Shown here piece after piece: positions 11,876 through 21,959 of a stretch of 64,000 bases of DNA. The notes beneath the pieces were generated by a model. That model was not told where the DNA came from. It saw only the letters and a list, made by a program, of their open reading frames with translations, and did no database searches. The translations under genes and the position numbers were made by a program. The DNA is from Phialocephala subalpina (lineage: Eukaryota; Ascomycota; Leotiomycetes; Helotiales; Mollisiaceae). The stretch lies in the NCBI GenBank assembly GCA_900073065.1, contig FJOG01000032.1:76526-140525 (forward strand). Direction: 5' to 3'. Within the stretch, counting starts at the first letter, position 1, and the number at the start of each line of letters is the position of its first letter.

Positions 11876-12932
11876 CTACTGTAGGAATTGTCTGATCTTC
11901 GCCAGAACTTCAGCGTTCTTTTCCAAGTGCACCCCATGATTCGCGTTGGGAAAGATGGCAAGTGTCGCCTTCGGAATGCTTCTCGCGATGAGGTGTGACT
12001 GATCTGGAGGACAGATCCAGTCCTTCTCTCCTACAACCACCAAGGTTTCTGCAGTGATGTTCTTCAGCTGATCTCGATAGTCGAAGTACTTCTCAGAAGA
12101 TGAATAAAGATCGTCTGTATTTTGTCAGTGATGACCAGAGAGTCACCTCGAGCATCGCGACTTACTGTGTACTTTCGCTCGGTAGACTGTCTCGAGGCAT
12201 TTCTTGAGTGCTGAGTTGGGCTCGTACGACTCGCTGTAAAGAGGCCCGAAGGCGAACATGACGAGACGGAACTCTTCGTCGCTTTTGAAGCTCCCAAAGA
12301 CTCCATCAATCAACATCTCCTTGGACGCACCTGTTTCTCAGAAGTTTGTCGTCAGTTCCTTGGATATCTCTGGGCTGCAAGAGCTTACATGGGGCGAGCG
12401 GCAACCTTTCTTCGAGGACCCGAATTGCCTGCTCTTCATCTTTAAAATGTCAGCCTCGGGCCTTCCCTCGGAAGTTTTGAGTTCTCTTACGATGGTATGA
12501 AGGCGCTGTTCCTCTCAATATCAGATGCGACACGTTGTCCGAATATTCAATGGCATATTGCTGAGCCAAGTATCCTCCAAAACTACCACCACAAAGTATA
12601 ATCTTACTTTCCGCGCCACCAAAATGAAGTCTCAATCCATCGATGTCGTCAACTAGTTGACGGAAGGTGAATGGTCCGGTTTGGGAGCTCTGACCGTGTC
12701 CTCGGATGTCGAATGAGAGGACTCGATAGGCATCTTGTAATGGCGAGTATGCCTTGAAATCGGATTTATGATCACCTGGACTGAGTTAGTGAGAAGAACT
12801 CTAGATTTTGATTTCCTGGTGTTCCTTACCAAAGCCTCGCCCGCCATGCAATGTGATTAAGAGAGGAGCGTCGCCTGGCCCCACTAGCCGGTATGCTAGC
12901 CGAGCACCATTAACTTCAACGAACTGCACCAT
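11876..12932 (-). CDS. alpha/beta hydrolase, proline iminopeptidase-like
   Basis: Predicted cytosolic serine hydrolase of 280 residues in five exons: 12932-12830, 12775-12491, 12439-12389, 12330-12166 and 12114-11876. The oxyanion-hole motif LHGGRGFG is completed across the first splice. FDIRGHGQS, the nucleophile elbow GGSFGG, the acid region VVGEKDWICPP and the catalytic-histidine region NANHGVHLEKN follow in the order usual for this fold. The HGG-GxSxGG combination with GGSFGG is typical of proline iminopeptidases and related amidases, but this protein is on the short side (about 300-320 is common) and the substrate is not certain. It lies next to 5-oxoprolinase, and both could act on amino-acid or peptide derivatives. 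That link is inference. Confidence 0.85.
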
Positions 12933-13386
12933 TTTACTCTTGCATACTTCACGATCTCAAGATCGAGGTCTTCAGGGGCCTCGTCAATAAGTTCTCACCT
13001 TGAGTCTAAAAGCGCAAGGTGTGTATTGCGTGCTTCCCACGTGCTGGCGACCCAAATGCTTGGGTACCCCATTCTTGGCAACGGGCTATGAACAGTGTCC
13101 ACTTTTCGCTTTGGAAGTTTATCTGCGGGCAACACCCAGAATGGCGAAATCGACAATGGAATCTCCGCCGACATGGTCCCACAGCGGAGGTTGATCGGGG
13201 TGGAGTACTTCAAAATTACCACGTTTGGATCGATTGCTACCTTGGGGACGATATCTTCATTTTTTTGACAAGCACGCAATCGAAGCTCTGACCTTCTCGT
13301 CTCCCTCAACCGCGATATTAGATACATAAGTATCGGCGAGGTTTAGACGAACCACACTCTCGGATCCTCGATCCAAACTCTTCACC
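12933..13386. promoter_or_regulatory. divergent promoter region
   Basis: Start codons of the hydrolase (minus) and the MFS transporter (plus) are 455 bp apart and face away from each other, so this stretch must hold both promoters and might co-regulate them. I see no recognisable binding-site array. Confidence 0.45.
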
Positions 13387-14909
13387 ATGTCGAATCCCAC
13401 TGTTGAAGATGTGCGGACATCTCACGAGCTTTCTATCGACCGAAAAGATGGACACGACTCCGAAAAAGTTAGAACACAAACGTCAATCTCATTGCCTGCG
13501 AAGGAAGGAGGTCGACGATGGTTCCACTGGCACGAACCCGGAACATCCAAGCAAGAAAAGCGACTCATCTTTAAACTCGACTGGTTCATTCTCTCCTATG
13601 GCTGCCTCTGCTTTTTTAACAAATACCTTGACCAAACCAACATCTCCAATGCCTACGTTTCTGGCATGAAAGAAGAGCTCGGATTCGGTCCTGGAAATGA
13701 ACTCAGTTGGATGAACACCTACTTCAATGTGGGATATATCATCGGTGGACCTCTTTCGAATCTCGTGATCACGGTCGTGGCTCCGAGAATATGGCTTCCG
13801 ACTTGCATGTCTGCTTGGTCCTTGTTTGTGCTGTTTCTGTTCAAATGCAATACTGCGCCTCAATTCTATGCATTGAGATTTTGTATTGGATTTTTTGAGT
13901 CGGCGGCTTTTCCAGGTATTCATTATGTACTGGGATCTTGGTACAGGAAGTCTGAGTTGGCGACGAGGAGTGGCCTTTTTGTTATTTCTGGTGTGTTGGG
14001 ACAGATGTTTTCGGGCTATCTTCAGTCTGCGTTGTATACTGGGATGGAGGGAAAGGGTGGTTTGAGTGCCTGGAGGTGGCTCTTCATTTTTGATTTCATA
14101 CTTGCAGTTCCTATTGCTTTGTACGGTTTTGTAAGTCTCCCATTCCATGTCGAACATGACCATGCTGATTGGCTGCATAGGCTTTCTTCCCTGACACGCC
14201 CTACACCACGAAAGCTTTCTACCTTAACGAATGGGAAAGAAATAGAGCAAGAGAGCGAATCGACGAGGAGGGCAGAACACCAACTGGAAAGTTGGATCTC
14301 TCAGCTTTCAAACGTATCGCTCTCTCCTGGCAACTCTGGACCTTCTCTATCGCATACGCCTTTTGGAGCTTGACCGTCGGATCTTATGTCATGCAATTCT
14401 TTGGCCTCTGGCTGAAAGCTGAAGGAACCTACTCCGTCCCCCAAATCAACAACCTCCCTACCGTCATGGGCGCTATAAACTTCTTCTTCATGGTTAGCAC
14501 CGGCTTCGTCTCCGACAAAATCGGCAAACGCGGACCTGTATGCCTCCTCGTCGGCTCGCTCCTTACATTCGTCTTCATCATCTTTACAATCTGGGATGTA
14601 CCGAGTAAATTGAAGATGGCTGCATTCTTTCTGTGTGGATGTTATGGTTGTTTTACCCCGTTGTTGGCAGGCTGGATTAACAGTGTTTGTGGAGGTGATC
14701 AACAATTACGGGCTTTTAGTCTGGCATTTATGGCTAGCTTTGGGATGGCGGTTGTTATTCCGTTTCAGCAGTATCAGTTTCCGAGTAGTGAAGCGCCTGC
14801 TTATAAGAGTACGCATGGGTATGGGAGTGCGTTGGCTTTTGTTGTTGGTTTGACTCTTTGGACGGGGTTGGCGATTCCGTTCATTGAGAAGAGAGCTTCG
14901 AGGCCATGA
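13387..14909 (+). CDS. MFS transporter, pantothenate/allantoate permease family
   Basis: Plasma-membrane proton symporter of the anion:cation symporter family, 490 residues. Exons are 13387-14130 and 14181-14909, with a GTAAGT...CATAG intron of 50 nt. The first membrane segment is followed by FNKYLDQTNISNAYVSG, the hallmark of the Dal5/Fen2/Liz1 group. WYRKSELATR and the loop SAWRWLFIFD come later. About 12 membrane spans are expected, with soluble acidic ends (N-terminus to residue 55). The GMKEELGFG and GNELSWMNTYFNVGYIIGGP region is close to pantothenate carriers, but the substrate cannot be fixed from sequence. It is divergent from the hydrolase gene and may import a small carboxylate used by its neighbours. 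Confidence 0.9.
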
Positions 14910-15335
14910 ATATCTGTCTAGCTGATCGCTTGCTTATTTGCTGAGATGGAAGACCTAAAATGGAAATATAATGTGGATTCATTTTCCGGTCATATCTCCC
15001 ATTACCCCGCAGTTTCCGCCCCCAAATTTCAATGCACCAAAGACCTGTGTGCATTGAGTTCAAAGAACCTTATTTAGACCTGACCTGTTATTTTCTAACG
15101 AAACAAGTACTTCGACATCTCACTGAGGGAGAGTTGGTTTGTGTGGTCGAAAAAATATTGTCATATGTGAGTTTTAGGGACGCTCGCTAAGCTCAGGGGG
15201 CCTTCTTAGTGATCTCAGGGAGCCGGAAGTATGACGGCAACAATGTCGGGTATAAAATGGACTTGATGTGATACATTAATTACAAGCGCTTACTACAAGT
15301 ACACCAGAGTCCATGACGCCCATCTTCCGCTCCTT
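14910..15335. other. intergenic between convergent genes
   Basis: Holds the 3' ends of the transporter (+) and the cytochrome b5 reductase (-). No feature is recognised. Confidence 0.5.
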
Positions 15336-16271
15336 TTAAAACTTATAAATCTGACTCTTCGCAAATCCAAGCTCCTCTAAAACCCCACCACCCCGCCTCG
15401 AACCCGTCAAAGATGCCTCCATTGCTGGTGGGCCGCACACGAACACTTTCTCGCTCTTCTCCTTCTCGCCTCCAATAACCTTGCTAAGCAACTCCTTGGT
15501 CACATATCCTTTCGGGTACGGCGATCCCTCACTCGGGTTGCTGACGGTGTACACCATGTTGAAGCGGTCAGGGAACTTCTTCTCCAGCTCCTTGAATTCC
15601 TCCTTAAAGAGCGCGTCTCTGTCGTTATTGATTCCAAACACAAGCGTAACCTTCGTCTGATCCGATGGGTTTTGGAAGATGCCGTTGATGAGTTGATACA
15701 TGGGTGTTATTCCTGCTCCGCCGGCGATCATGGTGATCCTTTTGAACTCATTTGGTTTCCACGAGTAACCTTTCACGGACCCGAGGAAGAATAGTGTATC
15801 GCCGGGAGAGAGCGAATGGATGTGTGTGCTTTGTTTGCCTTTTGGGTATTTCTTTACAGCGAGGTCGATGAAGCCGGGCTCGGCTAGGGAGCTGATTGGT
15901 GTGTATGGTCTCACGACTGGGAAAAATTGCCCGTTTGGTCTTGAGAGAGTAAGAACGGCAGCTGAGGTTGTCAGTCATATTCAGAATGGTTTAATAAATT
16001 GGAAATTCAACTCACAAGTGAGGTCAAGTCCGCTAACAGTACTTTCTGAAGGAAGCGCGAAGCGGAAACGTTTGGTGTCGTGACTGAGATCCTCGACACT
16101 GTCTAATCGTAGTGATGTGAACGCTGGACCTCTCCCGAAGACCTTTGCGGGTGCGCTTTGTGTTGAGTAGCGGGAGTAGCTGTAGATGCCGACTGTTGCG
16201 AGGACTGCTCCTATTGCGAGGGGTGTGGAGATCACATGACTCCTGAGAGGTAATTTTGGTGTCGGAAGCAT
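15336..16271 (-). CDS. MCR1: NADH-cytochrome b5 reductase, mitochondrial (Mcr1 type)
   Basis: FAD enzyme that passes electrons from NADH to cytochrome b5-type acceptors; Mcr1 forms sit in the mitochondrial outer membrane or intermembrane space. Exons are 16271-16016 and 15961-15336, 293 residues, slightly shorter than the roughly 300-325 usual. The N-terminus is basic and carries one membrane segment (PLAIGAVLATVGIYSY). The FAD-binding motif RPYTPIS follows near residue 105, then GSVKGY, the NADH site GGAGITPMYQL, FGINNDRDALF and CGPPAMEASLTG. The C-terminus LGFAKSQIYKF matches the terminal aromatic residue of the family. All conserved blocks are present and the gene looks intact. A TATATA lies about 165 bp upstream. 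Confidence 0.93.
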
Positions 16272-16433
16272 CTTGAGGTATCTTTGATGGTTTATTGACG
16301 AAAGATACGGTGTTGGTAAGTATAAGAAAATGAAGATAGTTTGTTGGATTGTATGAGAGGTTATGAAGAGTGTGAGGTGTGATGGTTTGAGAAGAACTTG
16401 TTGGTTTCAGAACCTGGAGGACTCTCGAGGGCA

Positions 16434-16439
16434 TATATA
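16434..16439 (-). promoter_or_regulatory. TATA box candidate of the b5 reductase gene
   Basis: TATATA about 165 bp upstream of the ATG at 16271 and in a plausible position for a core promoter. Confidence 0.4.
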
Positions 16440-18087
16440 ATTGTCTCGATGACACTTGTCTGTGCCTTCAATAGCTTCGCACGCAAATGCAGTACACCGA
16501 TGTCCGTCTACTTTCCATATGTATGAAAAGGGTCTGGACTTTGTTTAGCATGTGGCACCGAAAGTCAGGCAATCCTCGTGGGGATGTTGGTGAGGGACGG
16601 ACTTCTTGGGTGGTCGGACTCCGATGCCTTAGAATCAAATCCGGTAAAGTGCCGGAGCGGCGATTCTTTTGCCGACGCGAGATCCGAGTCACGTGGATTG
16701 AGTAATAAACTTCACCAGCTGGGAAGTTCTGGAGTCCATCACTTGAACCTTCGCTATGTATGCCAATGTGTTTCATATAGGATTTGAAACTGCCACTGTG
16801 AACTCGAAATCAAGAAACGACGGGGTATCAATAGACGTTGCTCTGATGGCCTCTTTGCTCCGCCGTATTCTGGATCTCCTAGGGTATCAACACAACACCA
16901 CGATGTCGACGCGTCTCCTCTTCTCGAACAACTTACTCTCTCAACTGCTATCCCATCCCACCGCATCATTGCTGCTATCTTGAAATAACCCATTTGCTCG
17001 CATCGCCGATGAGGCTGCAAAAGTCTAAGTCTTGTCGGTTCATCGAGATCAGTCAGCCAGCCGCCATGGAGAAGCTGTGCTGCTGTGCAACCTCGCCGGG
17101 AAGAGCATCCTGTCACGAACACCCTTTTACGAATCGAGCGCTCTGATGCGTCTCACATCCCTCAGTTGCTGGCTGTCTCCTCTTAACTTGCAGGCTATCT
17201 TTTCGTGCTTTTCGTTGCGTCAGCGCCTCCATTCTTCAGCTCTCGTTCATTTCTCGTGATTCAGCCTTATGGCTTCACTGTCAAACGTGACGAGCGAATC
17301 TTTGCTTTTCAGAATGTCACCGCTTATGACGGCCTCATTCTTGCAACCCTCTCAGTTTGGTGATGTCTAGTACCAGCCAGTTATCAATTTCTGGGACAAT
17401 TATCTCGCTGACGGGTCTGACCGAGTTGTCAGATCTGGTCTGGGAAACCATGGAACTTCAGCCGCGCTGCTTACGAGGAGGAGGAAACATCCCCCATCGT
17501 GCTTCGTTGGTGCCTCTCAATCCCTGACTATACATACAATATGGATTACGGCATTGGTCATGATACTTTGATTTTCTTGCCAAGGCCGACTTTCGAACGT
17601 TCTGGCTTGGTCGTATCTCTCCAAGCAGACTAGCCTCGTGATTAGCTTATCAATGTAGGATTTTGCAAAGGATTTCGACAACTACAGCCGTCCTTGGCCT
17701 GTAGAACCACGAAGCGAGTTGATGTGATCACGATTTTACAAAGATTTGGAAAAATCTCTTCGAACGGAATCAATATGGTGGATGCAAGCTTGCTGGGTTC
17801 GCGATCGGCGTTGTGGATGCTTTATAAATGCTCTTTGCAAGTCACTAAATTAGCACATTCGACAGCCTCCCTTTGACTTCCATGTCGATCACGAACATAT
17901 CTCACCAATGGCCAGCGCCTACTTCCCCCGAGCCTCATGACTCCTGAGAGTGCCTGGGGTATTTACTGCCATGTGAGACCATAAGCCGACTCAGCTTTCG
18001 AAGCCAGGCTCTGATATATAGCATACATTCCAGGACATTGCACCACCAAGCACGATCTCGTGTAACGATTATTCAAAACTGAACACC
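16440..18087. other. long intergenic region
   Basis: No supported gene. Short open frames occur on both strands without family resemblance. The last 100 bp include TATA-like sequence near 18014 that could serve the multicopper oxidase. Confidence 0.45.
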
Positions 18088-20116
18088 ATGGCATCGTCGC
18101 GCGATTTCTTGGTGCTAGCTTTACTTTGCTATCTACAAATATCAACTGCAAAAGTCGTTACTCACCACTTCAACATTGGGTGGATCAACGCAGCGCCAGA
18201 TGGATATATGCGCCCTGTTGTTGCCATCAACGGAGAGTTCCCCCCTCCAACGCTTCATGTCACAACTGGCGATGAACTTGTGATTCACACCATCAATAAT
18301 CTGGGTAATTCATCGGCCACTCTTCACTTTCATGGACTTTGGCAACAGGGAGGTACGGCTCAAGATGGACCTTTTCAAGTCAGTCAGTGTGGGATACCTG
18401 CGGAGCAAAGCTTCACGTATAGATTCCTCGTAAGTTTCGATCTATTATGACACTCAACTTCCACTAATAGGTGGTGTCAAGGTCAAACAGCCTGGGACAT
18501 ACTTCTACCATTCCCGTAAGTGGCTGGCGAGAGTACATCGCTTGTGCTGACGTGTCCAGACTTCCAAGGACAGTATCCAGATGGTCTCCGTGCACCACTC
18601 ATCGTGCACGATCCCGATTCACCCTATGCAGATTCCTACGATGAAGAGAAGGTTATCACGTTATCGGATTGGTATCATGACCAGATGCCAAACCTCTTGA
18701 GTTACTACCTTAACAGTACGCTCAATCCTGACTCCCCAGAGCCGATTCCATACTCAGCACTCCTCAACGACAGACAGAATGTGCCACTGCAAGTCCAACC
18801 AAACAAGGCGTACTTCTTGCGGATCATCAACTTTGCAGCATTCTCGCAGATATACCTTCACTTTGATGAACATGAAATGATAATTATCGAGGTTGACGGC
18901 GTTTACACCCATCCTTGTAAAGTCGATACCCTTTACATCGCGGTGGCACAACGATACGGGGGTTGCTGACAACGAAGAACACATCAAAGCACAACTACGC
19001 GGCTCTTGCTAAGCTCGACGAGACAATGTTTGACGGATATCCCGACATTCCACCTGAGGTCAATCCAAACGTGAATGCTTGGTTAGTGTATGACCCGTCC
19101 CTCCCGTTACCTCCCCCGCTCAACATCAGCCTCGATACCCTCAATTCGACCATCATTGATGACTTTACACTGGTTCCCTACGACAATGAACCCTTGCTTG
19201 AGAATCCGACCCAAACATTTGTGCTGGAGCTTAGCTTCTTCCCTCAAGATGGTCAGAACAGGTACGTTTCTTCACTAGGATTCGAGTTAATTACTAATTC
19301 ACTTTCAGAGCCGGATTCAACGGCATCACATGGCTTCCACAGAAAGTACCTTCTCTGTTCACAGCATTGACGACCGGTTCTGCCGCCACCGAAAATCTCA
19401 CATATGGTGCGAATGCACATGCCATGGTGCTGAACTACAATGAAGTCATCGAAGTCGTAATCAACAACTTTGACTCGGGTGGACATCCCATTCATCTTCA
19501 CGGGCACGCTCCTCAATTAGGTAAGATTTTTACACACCTCGCTGCTCCTATTTCGTATTACAAGCAAATGCTGAGTACCATATTGGCGCGCTCGTCCAAC
19601 GGAACCTACGACCCTTCCAAAGAGAAGCACGCATACATGCTCCCACCGCAACCAGGTTCTCAATACATCATGCCCGCAGCCGATGTTCTAGGTTACAACC
19701 GCGACACCGTCCCCATGCCCAAGATACCAGTCAAACGCGATACCCGGATGCTGGCTGCGCAAGGGTACACAGTGATTAGATTCCGAGCCAACAATCCCGG
19801 AGTGTGGTTCTTCCATTGCCACATGGATTGGCATAACATTGCTGGTTCGTCACCGCTTCCTCTCGAAGAAATCTATGATGATGGCAACTGACAGGAGACA
19901 GGGTTAGCGGCTACTTTCATCGAAGCCCCGCTCGAGCTCCAAAAGACACAGTATATTCCATATGCTTCAAAAGATAATTTCTTGAAGCAGGATATGCCGG
20001 TTGCGGGAAACGCGGCGGGGAATACGAGGAATTTCTCTGATCTCACAGGTGCGGTGACGAGCTGCCCTCCGTTGCCGCTGTTCACGGGCACTCCTCCGAT
20101 CTTAAACAAGGCATAG
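18088..20116 (+). pseudogene. Fet3/Abr1-type multicopper oxidase with a frameshift
   Basis: Secreted blue-copper oxidase of the ferroxidase/pigment-laccase group, which oxidises Fe(II) or phenols at the surface. Exons are 18088-18429, 18482-18515, then from 18560, with further introns at 19261-19308 and about 19877-19912. It has a signal peptide (MASSRDFLVLALLCYLQIST) and all four copper-binding blocks: LHFHGLW, FYHSHFQGQYPDG, HPIHLHGHAP and FFHCHMDWH. The C-terminus ends at PILNKA with no membrane anchor, unlike Fet3 proper. Two faults are seen. After AQRYG a run of five Gs (18957-18961) leaves the frame one base off, so translation stops at 18967 whereas coding resemblance continues in another frame (LLTTKNTS). 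The exon end after HGHAPQL (about 19520) has a good GTAAG donor but no phase-correct acceptor. With all ligands intact, the loss is either recent or a homopolymer sequencing error. Confidence 0.75.
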
Positions 20117-20341
20117 GAATAGGGTTAGCACAAGGGTCATGGGTTTCTCTACAATTTTCATGCGCATTTGAGTTAGTTCTGAAGGACCGTATACCCCCAA
20201 CTCTTATTCGCTGTTGAATCCTGGGACATTGAAAGAGCTAGATATGTGATTAGGTGGGTATAGTATACTATATAACGTAACGCAATCTCAATATTCACAA
20301 TCCAAACATATTACCCTTTCCGCCACGATGGACTTGCACCA

Positions 20342-21298
20342 CAGTCATGAATCTGAACGACGGCACCTTCCAATGTTCATACCCACTGAGGCCCGCTCCC
20401 TCAATCTCCTTGTCAAACTCGTCGGGTGTCAGACCTCTGGTTCTTATCTCCTGGATTTATCGACACTTCTCAAGCCGTATATATTCAAACGCCTCAACAC
20501 CTTCTTACCGATTACTTCTCAGCCTCTTTTTCCACTCCCATTCGGATTCGGGCTCCGCAAACGATGATACTCATCGTCATCATCCAAATTCGGATCAACA
20601 ATTCTCCAAAGCCAAAAAGTCAATGCAGAAAATGAGAGAAATCCACTTTCATCTGGTTTGTCATAATACTACCCGAGCTTGAATTGCGCCTCATCGGGGT
20701 TTTTTTTCCATGAGGAAATGCCTGCGAAAAGTTTATTGATCACAAGTATAACTTCTCGTATACTTGCTTGAGACAGCGAACGCATAAGAACGAGGAGTTC
20801 CTTTCGATTCTCAGGCCGTGGTCTGAAGATATTGTGAAGCGTTCTCCACGGGATCGCAATTATACGATTAGCTGGCGTACCAAAGGGTCTACGTTGAACA
20901 TTAGCGAGTTTGTTTAGAAGAAGTTGGACCCTTTCCGTTCAGCGTTGATCAGGTACAAGATATCGACGTCGAGGTTCGCAATCACGGTTTTGTTCTTGGG
21001 AATGTAGGCGCTGTTCCAATATTTGAATGGGATGCTGAATTGGTACTTGAACGCTTCGTGACGGGCTTCGTGGTTGACTTGTGAGATGATAAGGGGGAGC
21101 GATTTGAGGGCGTATGGGATACCGTCACCGTATTCGCCATGTTTGGTGCTTACGATTCGAGGTATTCCTAAAGCGAGCTTCCAGATTGCGATTCTTATCT
21201 CTGGGGGCAGGTCTGGTAATAAATTGAAGGATGTAAGTGGTGGTGGAAAGCGCCTGGCTCTGACAGGCTGTGTTTTGGTTGGGGGGGGGGCGCACCAT
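20342..21298 (-). pseudogene. decayed 2EXR-domain protein
   Basis: The reverse strand encodes the typical 2EXR opening, FNLLPDLPPEIRIAIWKLAL, then PLIISQVNHEARHEAF and NLDVDILYL, a fungal family of unknown role related in layout to F-box-like proteins. Further along, matching pieces appear in other frames, ending in a segment with TPDEFDKEIEGAG and HWKVPSFRFM that resembles the family's usual C-terminal helix and WxVPxxRFM motif. The lesions are as follows. A run of ten C residues (21281-21290) puts the ATG at 21298 out of frame with the domain. A stop at 20916-20914 needs a one-base shift to continue. An in-frame TAG lies at 20671-20669, with further stops beyond. Several stops are consistent with C-to-T changes. 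No function is likely. Confidence 0.72.
21281..21290. repeat. G10 homopolymer run
   Basis: Ten consecutive G on the plus strand, inside the 5' part of the decayed 2EXR gene. The frame upstream of the run would match the domain with nine residues, so length change or sequencing error here explains the first frame break. Confidence 0.8.
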
Positions 21299-21622
21299 TA
21301 AGCAGTCGTCGTACAAAGTACATATTTAGAAATTGGAAGGAAAAGCTTTGACGTGGTCTGCAGAAGATCTTAGATGGAAGCTGAAGGGAAGCCTTTAGTA
21401 AAATTTATTTCCTTGATGTTTCAAAAGTCCCAGAATAGATTAATCTTTGAGGATGAAATTTGGCTGCATGCGGTGAGCTTGACAACAAGGGGCCTACACT
21501 TCACTCCAATCCTTTAAGCCAGTGGTAATAAAATCAACCATCTGTCGAAAGGGAATTTACATTTTCCTTCATGCTTGTTATCTCAAGTGAAGAGGATCTG
21601 TTAACAATCCCTGAGACAAGCG

Positions 21623-21670
21623 AATGAGGGGCAGAATGAGGGGCAGAATGAGGGGCAGAATGAGGGGCAG
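21623..21670. repeat. 12-bp tandem repeat, four perfect copies
   Basis: Four back-to-back copies of AATGAGGGGCAG. It is a short minisatellite and length polymorphism between strains is likely. Confidence 0.9.
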
Positions 21671-21760
21671 CTTGAAAGCGAGCGAGTACGAGCCCCACCA
21701 CACACACAGCAACAAAAGTTGCGGTGAGCAAAAATCTATCCAAACCCCCAAAAGAAATGG

Positions 21761-21764
21761 AAAA
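21761..21764 (-). terminator. Pol III terminator (T4) of the tRNA gene
   Basis: On the minus strand a TTTT run begins nine nucleotides after the discriminator base of the tRNA-Thr gene, with a second T4 run about ten bases further on. This spacing is normal for RNA polymerase III termination. Confidence 0.6.
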
Positions 21765-21773
21765 CAATATGAT

Positions 21774-21959
21774 TGCCCTCGGACGGAATCGAACCTGTTA
21801 ATGTTATTAGATATTGTTATTATTGAAGTTTAGATCTGAAGCTTACCGGCAACCTCGTCATTTCAAGTTGGGGTACTAGTGACGCGCTCTACCATTCTGA
21901 AGAGATGTTAGTGATGCTTCAGGAAGCTGATGTGGTGAGAACGTACGAGCTACGAGGGC
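21774..21959 (-). tRNA. tRNA-Thr(AGU) interrupted by two GT-AG introns plus a canonical intron
   Basis: The mature parts are 21959-21947, 21896-21847 and 21794-21774. When joined they give: 7-bp acceptor stem GCCCTCG/CGAGGGC (perfect) with discriminator A; T8-A9; D stem GCTC/GAGC (perfect) with loop AATGGTA; G26; anticodon stem CGTCA/TGACG (perfect); variable loop AGGTT; T stem GCCGG/CCGTC (one mismatch) with loop TTCGATT. The anticodon loop reads CTAGTA, then a 12-nt canonical intron (21873-21862), then A38, so the anticodon is AGU. G1-C72, C2-G71, G35 and U36 fit threonine identity. Removing all introns leaves 72 nt. The two extra insertions are 21946-21897 (50 nt, GTACGT...TTCAG, with CACTAAC upstream of the acceptor) in the D arm at 13/14, and 21846-21795 (52 nt, GTAAGC...AACAG, with CTAAT) in the T stem at 52/53. 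A T4 terminator follows. Whether it is expressed is unknown. Confidence 0.8.
21785..21795 (-). promoter_or_regulatory. internal B box of the tRNA gene
   Basis: GGTTCGATTCC matches the Pol III B-box consensus exactly. In the genome its first G is the last base of the second GT-AG insertion, so the box stays intact although the T stem is interrupted. Confidence 0.65.

Larger units (their letters stand above)
21299..21773. other. intergenic with a minisatellite
   Basis: No gene is supported. A minus-strand frame (21767-21534) has a hydrophobic stretch followed by APHS repeats, but these only translate the 12-bp tandem repeat at 21623-21670. The tRNA 3' trailer begins at the right end. Confidence 0.45.

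Noticed and set aside
13489..14178. 229-codon minus-strand frame over the MFS transporter
   Set aside because: It is antisense to a clearly conserved transporter exon, has no family resemblance, and crosses the transporter intron.
21534..21767. Small membrane protein with APHS repeats on the minus strand
   Set aside because: The repeats are simply the translation of the 12-bp minisatellite and the frame has no other support.
21774..21959. Interpretation as an ordinary degenerate tRNA fragment
   Set aside because: The unspliced sequence gives mismatched D and T arms, whereas removing both GT-AG segments restores standard lengths in every arm with a single mismatch, which is unlikely for random decay.
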